Assembly (NCBI GenBank): GCA_036489885.1
Contig: DASXEW010000003.1
Span: 1,736,001 to 1,800,000, forward strand
Reading direction: 5' to 3'
Source: Candidatus Baltobacteraceae bacterium
Lineage (GTDB): Bacteria > Vulcanimicrobiota > Vulcanimicrobiia > Vulcanimicrobiales > Vulcanimicrobiaceae
DNA length: 64,000 nt
Part shown: piece after piece, positions 35,458-44,227 of the stretch
How the letters are laid out: each line of letters starts with the position of its first letter
How positions within the stretch are numbered: position 1 is the first letter of the stretch
Notes under the pieces: model-generated
Told to the model about the DNA's origin: nothing
Database searches by the model: none
What the model saw: only the letters and a program-made list of their open reading frames with translations
Position numbers and translations under genes: made by a program

Positions 35458-36851
35458 ATCACGAATCATACACCTCACCGTTCGCATGGCGCTATGGACG
35501 CGAAGAGCTGCGCAAACTCTTTGGCGAGCGCGAACGGCGCCGGCTCTGGCGCGCAGTGTGGGTGGCGCTCGCGGAGTCGCAGATGCGAAGCGGGCTCGTG
35601 ACGGAAGAAGAGCTGGCCGACATCAAAGCGCACGCAAACGATATCGACATCGATGCGGCGCTCGCGATCGAGCGCGAAATCGGCCACGATCTGATGGCCG
35701 AAATCCGCGTCTTCTCATCGCAGGCGACGGTCGGTGGCGGCAAGATTCACTTGGGCGCAACGTCGATGGACGTCGAGGACACCGTCGAGATGTTCCGAGT
35801 GCGCAAAGCGCTGGACGTCATCCTGCCGTCGATCGATCAGCTCTTGCTCGTCTTCGCCGAATCGATCGCGCGCTGGTCGCGGCTCGTCTGCATGGGATAC
35901 ACTCACGTGCAGCCGGCCGAACCGACGACCGTCGGATATCGGTTGGCGCTCTATGCGCAAGACGTACTCCTCGATCGTGCCCACCTGCACTTCGTTTGTG
36001 ACAATCTCACGGCCAAGGGCATTCGTGGCGCCGTTGGGACGTCGGCCGCATATGCCGACTTGCTTGCCGGCGGCACGCGTACAGCGCGGCAACAAGAAGA
36101 AGAAGTCCTAAGCGCGTTCAATCTGCGGGCCGGCGAAGTCAGCTCGCAAACGTATCCGCGCAAGCTCGACTATTTACTACTCTCCGCGCTGGCCGGCCTG
36201 GGCGCATCGCTTTCGAAATTTGCGCTCGACGTGCGCATCCTCTCGTCACCCGCGATCGGCGAGATGTTCGAACCGTTCGGCGAACGCCAGGTCGGCAGCT
36301 CGGCGATGCCGTTCAAACGCAATCCGATTCTCTCCGAGCGGATCGGTTCGCTCGCACGGCTGCTGCCGGCCTACGCCGACGTGGCGTTCGCGAATGCGGC
36401 AACGAACATGCTCGAACGAACGCTCGACGACAGCGCGAACCGTCGCACGATTCTGCCGGAGGCGCTGCTCTGCACCGACGAGATCGTCGGCCTCGCAATC
36501 CGGGTCGCGCGTGGTCTGCGCCTCGACGAAGGTCGCATCTCGCAGAATCTGCGGACGTTCGGCCCCTTCGCCGGAACCGAAACGGTGATGATGATTGCGG
36601 CCAAGGCCGGTGCGAACCGCCAAGACCTGCACGAAGTAATCCGGCGCGCGTCGATGCAGGCGTGGGAGGCAATCGCGCGCGGCGAGGTCAACCCGTTGGC
36701 ACGCAACCTCGCCGATGACGAGTCTATTTCGCAGTATGTCGACCCTGCGGAGATTCGTTCGCGGCTCGACCCCAGCACACACGTCGGAGACGCAGCGGAG
36801 CGGGCCGAAAACCTCGCAAAACAAATTGTGGAGACGATAGCAACACCGTGA
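35454..36851 (+). CDS. purB: Adenylosuccinate lyase
   Basis: A 465-residue tetrameric lyase that acts twice in purine synthesis, on SAICAR and on adenylosuccinate. GTG 35454 overlaps the holA stop. The signatures HLGATSMDVEDTVEM, MGYTHVQPAEPTTVGYRLAL and GSSAMPFKRNPILSERIGSL are all intact, and RTILPEALLCTDEI follows. The length and the fumarase-type active-site loop are normal. It opens the main purine operon. Confidence 0.95.
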   Translation: MNHESYTSPFAWRYGREELRKLFGERERRRLWRAVWVALAESQMRSGLVTEEELADIKAHANDIDIDAALAIEREIGHDLMAEIRVFSSQATVGGGKIHLGATSMDVEDTVEMFRVRKALDVILPSIDQLLLVFAESIARWSRLVCMGYTHVQPAEPTTVGYRLALYAQDVLLDRAHLHFVCDNLTAKGIRGAVGTSAAYADLLAGGTRTARQQEEEVLSAFNLRAGEVSSQTYPRKLDYLLLSALAGLGASLSKFALDVRILSSPAIGEMFEPFGERQVGSSAMPFKRNPILSERIGSLARLLPAYADVAFANAATNMLERTLDDSANRRTILPEALLCTDEIVGLAIRVARGLRLDEGRISQNLRTFGPFAGTETVMMIAAKAGANRQDLHEVIRRASMQAWEAIARGEVNPLARNLADDESISQYVDPAEIRSRLDPSTHVGDAAERAENLAKQIVETIATP

Positions 36852-38044
36852 ACAAAGGGCTGGAGATCACCCGCGGCAAGACCAAGGCGCTCTTCGAGTC
36901 GCCCGAGCAGCCGGACGTCGCGATCATGAAAAGCATGGACAGCATCACGGCCGGTGACGGCGCGCGGCGCAACGTGATCGAAGGCAAGGGCCGCTTGGCT
37001 TCACAGACGACGGCCCGCGTGTTCCGCTTGCTGAACTTGTGCGGTTTCCCGACGCACTATATCTCCGGCGGAGAGGACGACGACGAGAATGAGATTCTCG
37101 TGCGGCGTTGTCAGATGATTCCGCTCGAAGTCGTCGTGCGCGGCGTCGCCGCCGGCTCGTATGTGAAGCGCAAAGGGATGGCGCGCGGGACACTGCTCTT
37201 GCCGCGCGTCCTCGAGTTCTTCATTAAAGACGATGCGAACCACGATCCACTGATCGAGCCTGAAGAGATTGTCGCCCGCGGCGTCGCGGCTCCGGGTGAG
37301 ATTGCTGCAATGGGCGAGATCGCACGCATGGTCTTCGAGGTGCTAGCGCACGCATGGCGCCGCCGCGACGTACTCTTGATCGACCTCAAGATCGAGTTCG
37401 GACGATTGCTGAGCGGCGAAGGAAAAGGCTCGCTCGTGATCGCGGACGTCGTCGACAACGATGCGTGGCGCATTTGGCCGCAAGGCCGCGAAGAGATGAT
37501 GCTCGACAAGCAGATGTACCGGAATCTGCAGGCCGTTACGCCCGAAGCGCTGGATCAGGTTCGCACCGCGTACGAGAAAGTCGCCGATATCGTCGGCTCG
37601 TTCCCGCAAATGCGGACCGGAATGGTCGCGCTATTCGCCGAGGATCAACGTCATCTGGACGCTGCCGGCGACGTGATGCGTCACGTTCAAGGCTACGGAC
37701 TTCCGCTGGGACGTCACGTTGCTTCGAGCGCCGTCACGCCGCAGTATGTCGTGCAAATCGTGCAGCAACTGGATGCGACGTTCGCGCGACTGGTCTACGT
37801 GAGCAACGGACCTCCGGGACTGAATGCGATGATGAACGGCGCGACGACGAATCTCGTCGTCGATGCGACGAACCAATCGCCGGATGTCGTAGCGCAGAGC
37901 GTCGCTAAAGCCTTTGCGCTTGACGATACGGTGCTCTTTGGTCGCGTGATGCTCACGCAAGCCAATATGCGTTCGGCGTTGCTGCAGCTCGATGCGCAGC
38001 TCAACCAACCGCAGGCGACGCCTCCGGGCGCTGCGATTGCTTGA
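36848..38044 (+). CDS. purC: PurC (SAICAR synthetase) fused to a degenerate PurE-like domain
   Basis: 398 residues. Residues 1-250 are SAICAR synthetase: EITRGKTKALFESP, ITAGDGARRN, CQMIPLEVVVRGVAAGSYVK and DLKIEFGR then DVVDNDAWRIWP, ending about VADIVGS. Residues 260-385 align in pattern with PurE (AIR carboxylase/mutase): GMVALFAEDQRHLDAAGDVM, LGRHVASSAVTPQYV, YVSNGPPGLNAMMNG. However, the PurE signature SAHRTP is SSAVTP and the GAGGAAHLPG loop is not kept, so catalysis is doubtful. The order matches animal PAICS. It overlaps purB and purL by four and eight bases. Confidence 0.87.
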   Translation: MNKGLEITRGKTKALFESPEQPDVAIMKSMDSITAGDGARRNVIEGKGRLASQTTARVFRLLNLCGFPTHYISGGEDDDENEILVRRCQMIPLEVVVRGVAAGSYVKRKGMARGTLLLPRVLEFFIKDDANHDPLIEPEEIVARGVAAPGEIAAMGEIARMVFEVLAHAWRRRDVLLIDLKIEFGRLLSGEGKGSLVIADVVDNDAWRIWPQGREEMMLDKQMYRNLQAVTPEALDQVRTAYEKVADIVGSFPQMRTGMVALFAEDQRHLDAAGDVMRHVQGYGLPLGRHVASSAVTPQYVVQIVQQLDATFARLVYVSNGPPGLNAMMNGATTNLVVDATNQSPDVVAQSVAKAFALDDTVLFGRVMLTQANMRSALLQLDAQLNQPQATPPGAAIA

Positions 38045-40295
38045 CGTAAACGATCACGCCCTGCCCCTGGCGCTCTCGCCGGATGAACGCGAGCGCGTCA
38101 AACGCGGTCTAGGCCGCGAGCCTAGCGTCGTCGAGTGGTTCGCATTCGATGCGCAATGGAGCGAGCATTGCTCGTATAAGTCGAGCCGTCCGTTCTTGCG
38201 CCGTTTGCCGACAAGCGGGGACGCGGTCATCATCGGTCCCGGTGAGGATGCGGGCGTCGTCCGTCTGGGAGAGCACGAAGGCAAAACGTACGCCGTCGTC
38301 GTCGCGCATGAATCGCACAATCATCCTTCGCAAGTCGTCCCGTTCGAGGGCGCGGCGACGGGAATCGGGGGGATCGTCCGTGACGTGCTGTGTATGGGTG
38401 CGCAGCTGATCGGCGTCGCCGACCCGCTGCGTTTCGGCACGAGCAAAGAATCGCGCGCGATCGCGCAAGGCGTCGTCGACGGCGTTGCATCCTACGGCAA
38501 TGCGATCGGGATTCCGAACGTTGGCGGTGACGTTTACTTCGACAATCGCTTTGATGACAACGTGCTCGTCAACGTCGTGGCGCTCGGGATCGTTGAGGAG
38601 AGCGCAATTATCCATTCAAGCGCGCCGCGCGAGAGTATTGGTTGGGACATCGTCCTGGTCGGAAAAGCAACGGATCGCAGCGGCTTCGGCGGTGCATCGT
38701 TTAGCTCGTTGCAGCTTGACGCTGCTGATGCGGAAGCCAACAAGGGCGCCGTGCAAGTACCGGACGCGTTTCTCAAGAGCGTCTTGATGCGCGCGAGCTA
38801 TCGCGTCTTTGAGGTGCTGCGGGAAGAAGGGCTCGAGGTAGCATTCAAAGATCTTGGCGCGGGCGGCGTGATGGGCTGCAGCGCAGAGATTGTTGCGTCC
38901 GGTGGACTCGGTGCGCGCATCGAGCTCGACAAGGTTCCGCTCGCGGAGTCAAATCTGCCGCCGGCGGTTATTACGGTGGGTGAGACGCAGGAGCGCATGT
39001 GTTGGGTCGTTCCCCCGTCGTTCACGCCGCGCTTGCTCGCGATCTATAACGAAGAGTTCGATCTGCCCGGGGTCGCACGCGGTGCGCAAGCCGCGCGAAT
39101 TGGCACGGTCACGCAAGAAAAACGTTACGTCGCGACCTATGGCGGTGAGACTGTCATGGACGTCGACATCGAGTTTCTCACTGGCGGCATCTTGCACGAT
39201 CGCCCTTTCGAGCTGCCACAGGCGCCAAAGGGGAACGCGGTCGTTCGGGATGTCGATCTCGCCGAAGCGTTACCGCGGATTCTTGCGGATCATGACGTGT
39301 GTTCGCGCTCGCCGATCTTCGAACGCTACGACGGCGTCGTTCGCGGCACGACGGCAATTCCGCGCGGTTACGCCGATGCCGGCGTCGTCGTTCCCGTCCC
39401 CGGCGCGCCACTCGGTGTCGCGCTCGGTTTAGGCGGCAATCCCCGCTACGGCGCGCTCGATCCGAAACGTGCGGCGGGCCAAGCCGTCGTCGAAAGCGCT
39501 CGCAACGTCGCAGCGGTCGGCGCGCGTCCGGTTGCGCTCACGGATTGCTTGAATTTCGGCGACGCCGACGATCCACATCAGTTCGGTGAGTTCGTTGCGG
39601 CTATTGAGGGTCTCGCGCAAGCAGCAACGGCGCTGGACCTCCCATTCATTTCCGGCAATGTCAGCCTCTACAACACGAGCGCGAACGGAAAGGCGGTTCC
39701 CGCATCGCCGATCGTCGCGTGCATCGGCGCGATCGCGGACATCTCGAAGATCGCTTCGCCGGCGCTTAAAGCCAAAGGCTCGTCCTTATATTTGCTCGGT
39801 CCGCGTCAGGACGCGCTTGGTGCTTCGATCGTTTCGCGCATCGTCGGCGGCGATCTCGAACCGATGCCGGAACTCGATTTCGACGAAGCGCATCGCGAAA
39901 TTGCGCTGTTGCTCGATGCCTACGCGAAGCGCGTTATTCTAGGTGCCCACGACATCTCGGATGGGGGTCTCGCGGTGGTGGTATGTGAGATGGCGTTCGG
40001 AGCACGCCGGCGCGGGTTAGGTGCGCGCATCGACGCGTCTGACCTATGGGCCAAAGAAATTGGAACCGCGGGTGCATGGTTCGGTGAGACGGGCGGATTC
40101 GTCGTAGAGGTCGCCGATGTTGCGGCTTGGGGGAAGCTCGCGCGTGCGCACGATCTTAGGCCGGCTCGTATCGGCGAAGTCACCGATGACTCGCGCATCC
40201 ATCTCGGAGAGACGTCGTTCGATGCCATGACGCTGTTCGAAGTCTGGGCTGCACCGCTGCGCGGCTTCTACGATGCCTCGGAGGAGGCGCCGTGA
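38037..40295 (+). CDS. purL: Phosphoribosylformylglycinamidine synthase, PurL subunit
   Basis: About 752 residues from TTG 38037; the first standard start further up is 37992. It is the short PurL that needs separate PurQ and PurS. Motifs: WFAFDAQWSEHCSYKSSRPF, VVAHESHNHPSQVVPFEGA, GIGGIVRDVLCMGA, GNAIGIPNVGGDVYFD, FGGASFSS, DLGAGGVMGCSAEI, NFGDADDPHQFGEF and GAHDISDGGLAV. It converts FGAR to FGAM with ammonia from PurQ. It overlaps its neighbours on both sides. Confidence 0.95.
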   Translation: MLDVNDHALPLALSPDERERVKRGLGREPSVVEWFAFDAQWSEHCSYKSSRPFLRRLPTSGDAVIIGPGEDAGVVRLGEHEGKTYAVVVAHESHNHPSQVVPFEGAATGIGGIVRDVLCMGAQLIGVADPLRFGTSKESRAIAQGVVDGVASYGNAIGIPNVGGDVYFDNRFDDNVLVNVVALGIVEESAIIHSSAPRESIGWDIVLVGKATDRSGFGGASFSSLQLDAADAEANKGAVQVPDAFLKSVLMRASYRVFEVLREEGLEVAFKDLGAGGVMGCSAEIVASGGLGARIELDKVPLAESNLPPAVITVGETQERMCWVVPPSFTPRLLAIYNEEFDLPGVARGAQAARIGTVTQEKRYVATYGGETVMDVDIEFLTGGILHDRPFELPQAPKGNAVVRDVDLAEALPRILADHDVCSRSPIFERYDGVVRGTTAIPRGYADAGVVVPVPGAPLGVALGLGGNPRYGALDPKRAAGQAVVESARNVAAVGARPVALTDCLNFGDADDPHQFGEFVAAIEGLAQAATALDLPFISGNVSLYNTSANGKAVPASPIVACIGAIADISKIASPALKAKGSSLYLLGPRQDALGASIVSRIVGGDLEPMPELDFDEAHREIALLLDAYAKRVILGAHDISDGGLAVVVCEMAFGARRRGLGARIDASDLWAKEIGTAGAWFGETGGFVVEVADVAAWGKLARAHDLRPARIGEVTDDSRIHLGETSFDAMTLFEVWAAPLRGFYDASEEAP

Positions 40296-41068
40296 AGCCG
40301 AAGGTCGTCGTCTACGTGTTCCCGGGGACGAATTCAGAACACGAAACGAAACGTGCGCTCGAAGCCAGTGGCGTCGACGTCACGCTCGTCCGTTCCGACG
40401 ATAAAACGGACGTGGCGAAAAAGGCCGACGGCTACGTCCTTCCCGGGGGATTCGCGCACGAGGATCGTATCCGCGCCGGAGCGGTTGCCGCGCACGATCG
40501 CGCGATGGATGTCGTCATCGAGGCGGCTGAAAAAGGCAAGCCCGTGCTAGGTATTTGCAACGGCGCGCAGGTTTTGCTCGAGTCCGGTCTCGTTCCGGGA
40601 ACGTCGAAAATTCGCCGTCCGAGCGCTGCGTTTGCGCCGAATATTCCCGGCGGTCGCTTCCGCTCCGTTCACGTCCACATGCGGTTGGTGATTCCGCCGT
40701 CACGTAGCGCGCTTTTGGCCGCACTTCCGAACGAAGCCGTCATTCCCGCGTGGGTTTCGCACGGCGAAGGCCGCCTTGCCGCCTCATTCGAGGAGCTGGC
40801 GCACATCGAGCTCGATCATCTCGCATTCGTCTACAGCGACGCAAACGGCGATGTGACGCCCGATGCCACTCCGAACGGTTCCGCACTGGGTGCCGCGGGC
40901 CTCATTAATAAAGCCGGCAATGTGCTCGCGATCATGCCGCACCCGGAACGTGACGCGTGGGCGTTCATGCACCGCTACGATCTCGTTCACGCGAAGACGG
41001 CGGAAGAAGCATTGCGCCCATCCGGTGGGATTGAGCTCATCCGAAGTTTCGCGAAAGCCTTCGCGTGA
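40292..41068 (+). CDS. purQ: Phosphoribosylformylglycinamidine synthase, PurQ glutaminase subunit
   Basis: A 258-residue class I glutamine amidotransferase. GTG 40292 overlaps the purL stop (GTGA). It has VVVYVFPGTNSEHETKRALE at the start, YVLPGGFAHEDRIRAGA, the nucleophile in VLGICNGAQVLLESGLVPG and the catalytic His/Glu in IMPHPERDAWAF. It supplies ammonia to PurL. Slightly longer than B. subtilis PurQ (227). Confidence 0.95.
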   Translation: MKPKVVVYVFPGTNSEHETKRALEASGVDVTLVRSDDKTDVAKKADGYVLPGGFAHEDRIRAGAVAAHDRAMDVVIEAAEKGKPVLGICNGAQVLLESGLVPGTSKIRRPSAAFAPNIPGGRFRSVHVHMRLVIPPSRSALLAALPNEAVIPAWVSHGEGRLAASFEELAHIELDHLAFVYSDANGDVTPDATPNGSALGAAGLINKAGNVLAIMPHPERDAWAFMHRYDLVHAKTAEEALRPSGGIELIRSFAKAFA

Positions 41069-41520
41069 TCGAACACGCTTTCGAGATACGTCTTGCGATA
41101 CCGGACAACGAAGCCTCCACGGCGCTCGCGACGCTCCGGCGTCTGGGCATCGCATGCGCGGGGATCGCACGAACGGATATTCATGTTTTCGGTCTTGACG
41201 ACGGCTCGAGCGCAATCGATCTCGAAACGCAGCTCAAGACGATCGCGACGATTTTCAATCCCAATAAGCACCGTCTAGGGACGCGTGAAGAGCCGCGCCC
41301 ACGCGCGGGTGAAGTCTGGATATCTTCGGCCGACGTCCCGCCTGTGCACGAGCGCGTCATGATCGGCGGCGTCGAGCTGCGCGGCGTCCGCACGGCTTGG
41401 AGGGCTACCTCCTGGCGTCTCTTAGACAGCGCGGGGAAGGACGTTCCAGAACCGATCCTGGACCAAGCCGTTGAAACGCTTCTCTGCAATCCCGCGTTCC
41501 AACGAGCAATCAAATCATGA
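41065..41520 (+). CDS. Divergent, enlarged PurS-like protein (probable)
   Basis: A 151-residue protein lying where PurS is expected, overlapping purQ (GTGA) and purP (ATGA). PurS is normally about 80 residues. The first 75 residues follow the PurS strand-helix plan (FEIRLAIPDNEASTALATLR then RLGIACAGIARTDIHVF) and contain IFNPNKHRL, comparable to the PurS LLANP end; the last residues VETLLCNPAFQRAIKS again resemble a PurS C-terminus. The middle (EVWISSADVPPVHERVMIGG) is unfamiliar. The assignment rests on context and weak similarity. Confidence 0.5.
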   Translation: MIEHAFEIRLAIPDNEASTALATLRRLGIACAGIARTDIHVFGLDDGSSAIDLETQLKTIATIFNPNKHRLGTREEPRPRAGEVWISSADVPPVHERVMIGGVELRGVRTAWRATSWRLLDSAGKDVPEPILDQAVETLLCNPAFQRAIKS

Positions 41521-42584
41521 TAATGACGCCTGAATTAAGCCCACTCAATGCCGATCCCATCGTCGGTAGACCTTACACGATCGCGACGCTCGGATCGCAC
41601 TCCGCGCTTCAGATTCTCAAGGGCGCGCACGACGAGGGCTTCCGCACGCTCGCCGTTGCGAATCGCGAGACGGAACGGCTTTATCGTTCCTTCGCGTTCG
41701 TCGACGAAGTGATCGGGATCAACGAGTATTCCGACTTCATGGGAATCGTTCCCGAGTTGGAACGCCGAAAGGTCATCATCGTTCCGCACGGTTCGTTCGT
41801 CGCGTACCTTTCGCTCGAAGAGCACAAGCGCATGCGCATCCCATACTTTGGCAACAAAGCGGTTTTGGATTGGGAAGCGAGCCGCGAGCTGCAACGCGAT
41901 TGGCTCTCGCGCGCAGGTTTGAATCTTCCGCGTCAATTCCGCACGGGTGCCGAAATCGATCGGCCCGTCATCGTCAAGTTATACGGCGCGCAAGGCGGGC
42001 GCGGATACATGTTCCTACGCGACGCGCAGGATTTTGAAGAGCGCGCAAGCATGCTCGCGAAGCGCAATTATGTTCTTCAGGAATACATCATCGGCGTTCC
42101 GTTCTATATCCACTATTTTTTCTCGCCGCTGAGCGGCAAGCTCGAAATCATGTCGATGGACCGGCGCTACGAGACGAACGTCGACTCGATCGGGCGCATC
42201 CCGTCTGCGGCACAAGAAAGCATGGACATCCAGCCGTCCTATGTCGTGGTTGGAAACTCGCCGCTCTCGCTGCGCGAATCGATGCTCGCCGAAGCCTATC
42301 GAATGGGTGAAGAAGTCGTGCGCGTATCCCGCGAGATCTGCCCGCCCAAGGGATTGTTCGGCGCATTCTGCATCGAGACGATCATCACGCCGGACGCACA
42401 GTTCTACATCATGGAAATCTCGGCGCGTATCGTCGCCGGCACGAATCTTTTCATCGACGGATCACCGTATTCGTACTTGAACTACAGCGAGCCGATGTCG
42501 ACGGGTCGTCGCATCGCCCGCGAGATCAAGAACGCGCTCTTGGGGAATGCGCTTCACGTCGTCTTAGACGACACCGTTGCATAA
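41517..42584 (+). CDS. purP: PurP, formate-dependent FAICAR synthetase (archaeal type)
   Basis: A 355-residue ATP-grasp ligase that makes FAICAR from AICAR, formate and ATP, replacing the formyl-THF step of PurH. It closely follows archaeal PurP: TIATLGSHSALQILKGAHDE at the N-terminus, IVPHGSFVAYLSLEEHKRM, the ATP loop VIVKLYGAQGGRGYMFLRD, VLQEYIIGVPFYIHYFFSP, MDRRYETNVDSIGRIP, QPSYVVVGNSPLSLRESML, and the metal site EISARIVAGTNLFIDGSPYS then STGRRIAREIK. ATG 41517 overlaps the preceding stop. PurP is rare outside archaea. A second paralogue follows. Confidence 0.9.
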   Translation: MIMTPELSPLNADPIVGRPYTIATLGSHSALQILKGAHDEGFRTLAVANRETERLYRSFAFVDEVIGINEYSDFMGIVPELERRKVIIVPHGSFVAYLSLEEHKRMRIPYFGNKAVLDWEASRELQRDWLSRAGLNLPRQFRTGAEIDRPVIVKLYGAQGGRGYMFLRDAQDFEERASMLAKRNYVLQEYIIGVPFYIHYFFSPLSGKLEIMSMDRRYETNVDSIGRIPSAAQESMDIQPSYVVVGNSPLSLRESMLAEAYRMGEEVVRVSREICPPKGLFGAFCIETIITPDAQFYIMEISARIVAGTNLFIDGSPYSYLNYSEPMSTGRRIAREIKNALLGNALHVVLDDTVA

Positions 42585-43689
42585 CCACGACAATAAGACG
42601 CTAACGCTCTGCGCGATTGGTAGCCACTCCGCGCTGGAAGTGGCGTCGGGCGCCCGTGCGCAGGGTCTCCGCAATCTTATCGTGGTCGCGAAAGGCCGCG
42701 ATCAAACCTATACACGCCACTTCAAGCGCGTGATGGGTGCGCAGCCGCGCGGGTGTGTCGACGAGACGCTCGCGGTGGAAACGTTTCCGCAGATCCTCGA
42801 GGATCGAATACAAGAAGCCATGTTGGCGCGCAACGTTATCTTCGTTCCGAACCGCTCCTTCGAAGTCTATCTTCGTCAAAAGTTTTCATACGATCAGATC
42901 GAGACCGGAATGCGGGTCCCGTTTTTCGGGAGCCGGCGTCTGCTGCGCGCCGAAGAGCGCGATGAACCCAAGAACCAATACGCGATCATGGACGACGCCG
43001 GAATTCGCTATCCGCGCCGTTTCCTCTCACCGCGCGACATCGATCGCTTGGTCATGGTCAAAGCACCGCATAAGAAGATCAGCTTCGAGCGCGCGTTTTT
43101 TCTGGTGCGCTCGCCCGAGGAATACGAACGCGAGGCTGCGCGCTTGGCCGCGGCGGAGATTCTCGATCCTGCTACTCTCGGGAACGCCGTCATCGAGGAG
43201 TACCTGCTCGGGCCGACCGTCAACCTGAATTTCTTTTACTCGCCGATCCTCGGCGAACTGGAACTGATGGGCACGGATACGCGGCGGCAAACCAATGTCG
43301 ACGGACTGCGCAGCTTGCCGTTCACGCAAGCCCAAGCTCTCGCCGACATTCCGCTGTCAATGGAAGAAGCCGGTCATATCGCGGCGACGCTGACGGAATC
43401 GATGCTCGAGCAAGCCTTCGATCTCGGAGAGCGGCTCGTCGTTGCGGCACGCAAGCTCGCGCCACCGGGAATCATCGGACCCTTCGCTTTGCAGTGCGCG
43501 ATTGTCGCGGGGCCGCCGAAGAGCTTCGTCGTTTACGACGTCTCGCTGCGTATCCCGGGATCACCTGGGACGCGTTACACGCCGTATTCGTCTTATCGCT
43601 GGGGCCGCGATGTCTCCGTCGGCGAACGCATCGCGATGGAGATCGTGATGGCGCGCGACGCGGGTTCTCTCGAGAAGGTCCTTACCTAA
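42577..43689 (+). CDS. purP: Second PurP-family ATP-grasp protein (PurP2-like)
   Basis: A 370-residue paralogue of the preceding gene, starting at TTG 42577 with an eight-base overlap. The N-terminus LTLCAIGSHSALEVASGARA, EEYLLGPTVNLNFFYSPI, GTDTRRQTNVDGLRSLP and the C-terminal YDVSLRIPGSPGTRYTPYSS then SVGERIAMEIV define the same family. The Gly-rich ATP loop of the first copy is replaced by VMVKAPHKKISFERAFFLV, so nucleotide handling must differ. It may act with PurP1 or catalyse a neighbouring step such as IMP cyclisation; that is speculation. Confidence 0.83.
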   Translation: MHNHDNKTLTLCAIGSHSALEVASGARAQGLRNLIVVAKGRDQTYTRHFKRVMGAQPRGCVDETLAVETFPQILEDRIQEAMLARNVIFVPNRSFEVYLRQKFSYDQIETGMRVPFFGSRRLLRAEERDEPKNQYAIMDDAGIRYPRRFLSPRDIDRLVMVKAPHKKISFERAFFLVRSPEEYEREAARLAAAEILDPATLGNAVIEEYLLGPTVNLNFFYSPILGELELMGTDTRRQTNVDGLRSLPFTQAQALADIPLSMEEAGHIAATLTESMLEQAFDLGERLVVAARKLAPPGIIGPFALQCAIVAGPPKSFVVYDVSLRIPGSPGTRYTPYSSYRWGRDVSVGERIAMEIVMARDAGSLEKVLT

Positions 43690-44065
43690 GAGGCGAGGAC
43701 TCGTGACCGAGCCAGATCGCGACGCGTCGCGCGCTGGCGGCGCCGCGTTCGGTGCGGATCTTCGCGTAGACGGTGCGCAGTGCGTTTAGCGAGCGTGCGA
43801 TCCACGGATCGCGTGGATAGTGACGTTGCCAATCGCGAATCGCATCTTCTGTAAACGCGAGCGAATCGATCACAGCCATCGAGTCGGCACCTTGATCGAG
43901 ATGAAGGCCGGCGTCTTTGATCGTGTTGGAGATGCCGAGAATGCTCATCTTCATCCGGCCGAAATATTCGTCGGCCGGGGCGAGGTCGGAAAAATGCTGG
44001 GCGGCGACCGGCGTGCTTGCGAGAAGCACGAACAATACGCCAAGAAAACCGATGCGTGTATGCAC
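43682..44065 (-). CDS. Small exported helical protein of unknown function
   Basis: A 127-residue protein with a clear signal peptide (MHTRIGFLGVLFVLLASTPV then AAQHFSD). GTG 44065 is chosen because AAGGAG lies nine bases upstream; a TTG at 44074 would abut that site. The mature part is mostly helical (YFGRMKMSILGISNTIKDAG, DSLAFTEDAIRDWQRHYPRD, SLNALRTVYAKIRTE) with no cysteine or recognised domain. It converges on the purP2 gene with an eight-base overlap. The 162 bases to guaA hold no gene. Confidence 0.65.
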   Translation of the reverse strand: MHTRIGFLGVLFVLLASTPVAAQHFSDLAPADEYFGRMKMSILGISNTIKDAGLHLDQGADSMAVIDSLAFTEDAIRDWQRHYPRDPWIARSLNALRTVYAKIRTERGAASARRVAIWLGHESSPLR

Positions 44066-44227
44066 GGGCGCCAACTCCTTGGACCAGAGACCACTTGATT
44101 ATGACTGCGGACCGAGCACCCAGTAATGAGAGAAGCCTAAGAATTTCCGGCGCAAGTGTTTAGCTCGTGTTAGGATCGTAGCCGGTCGGCGCGAGGATGA
44201 CGCAGCCGGACCCCTAAAGTCGTCCTC

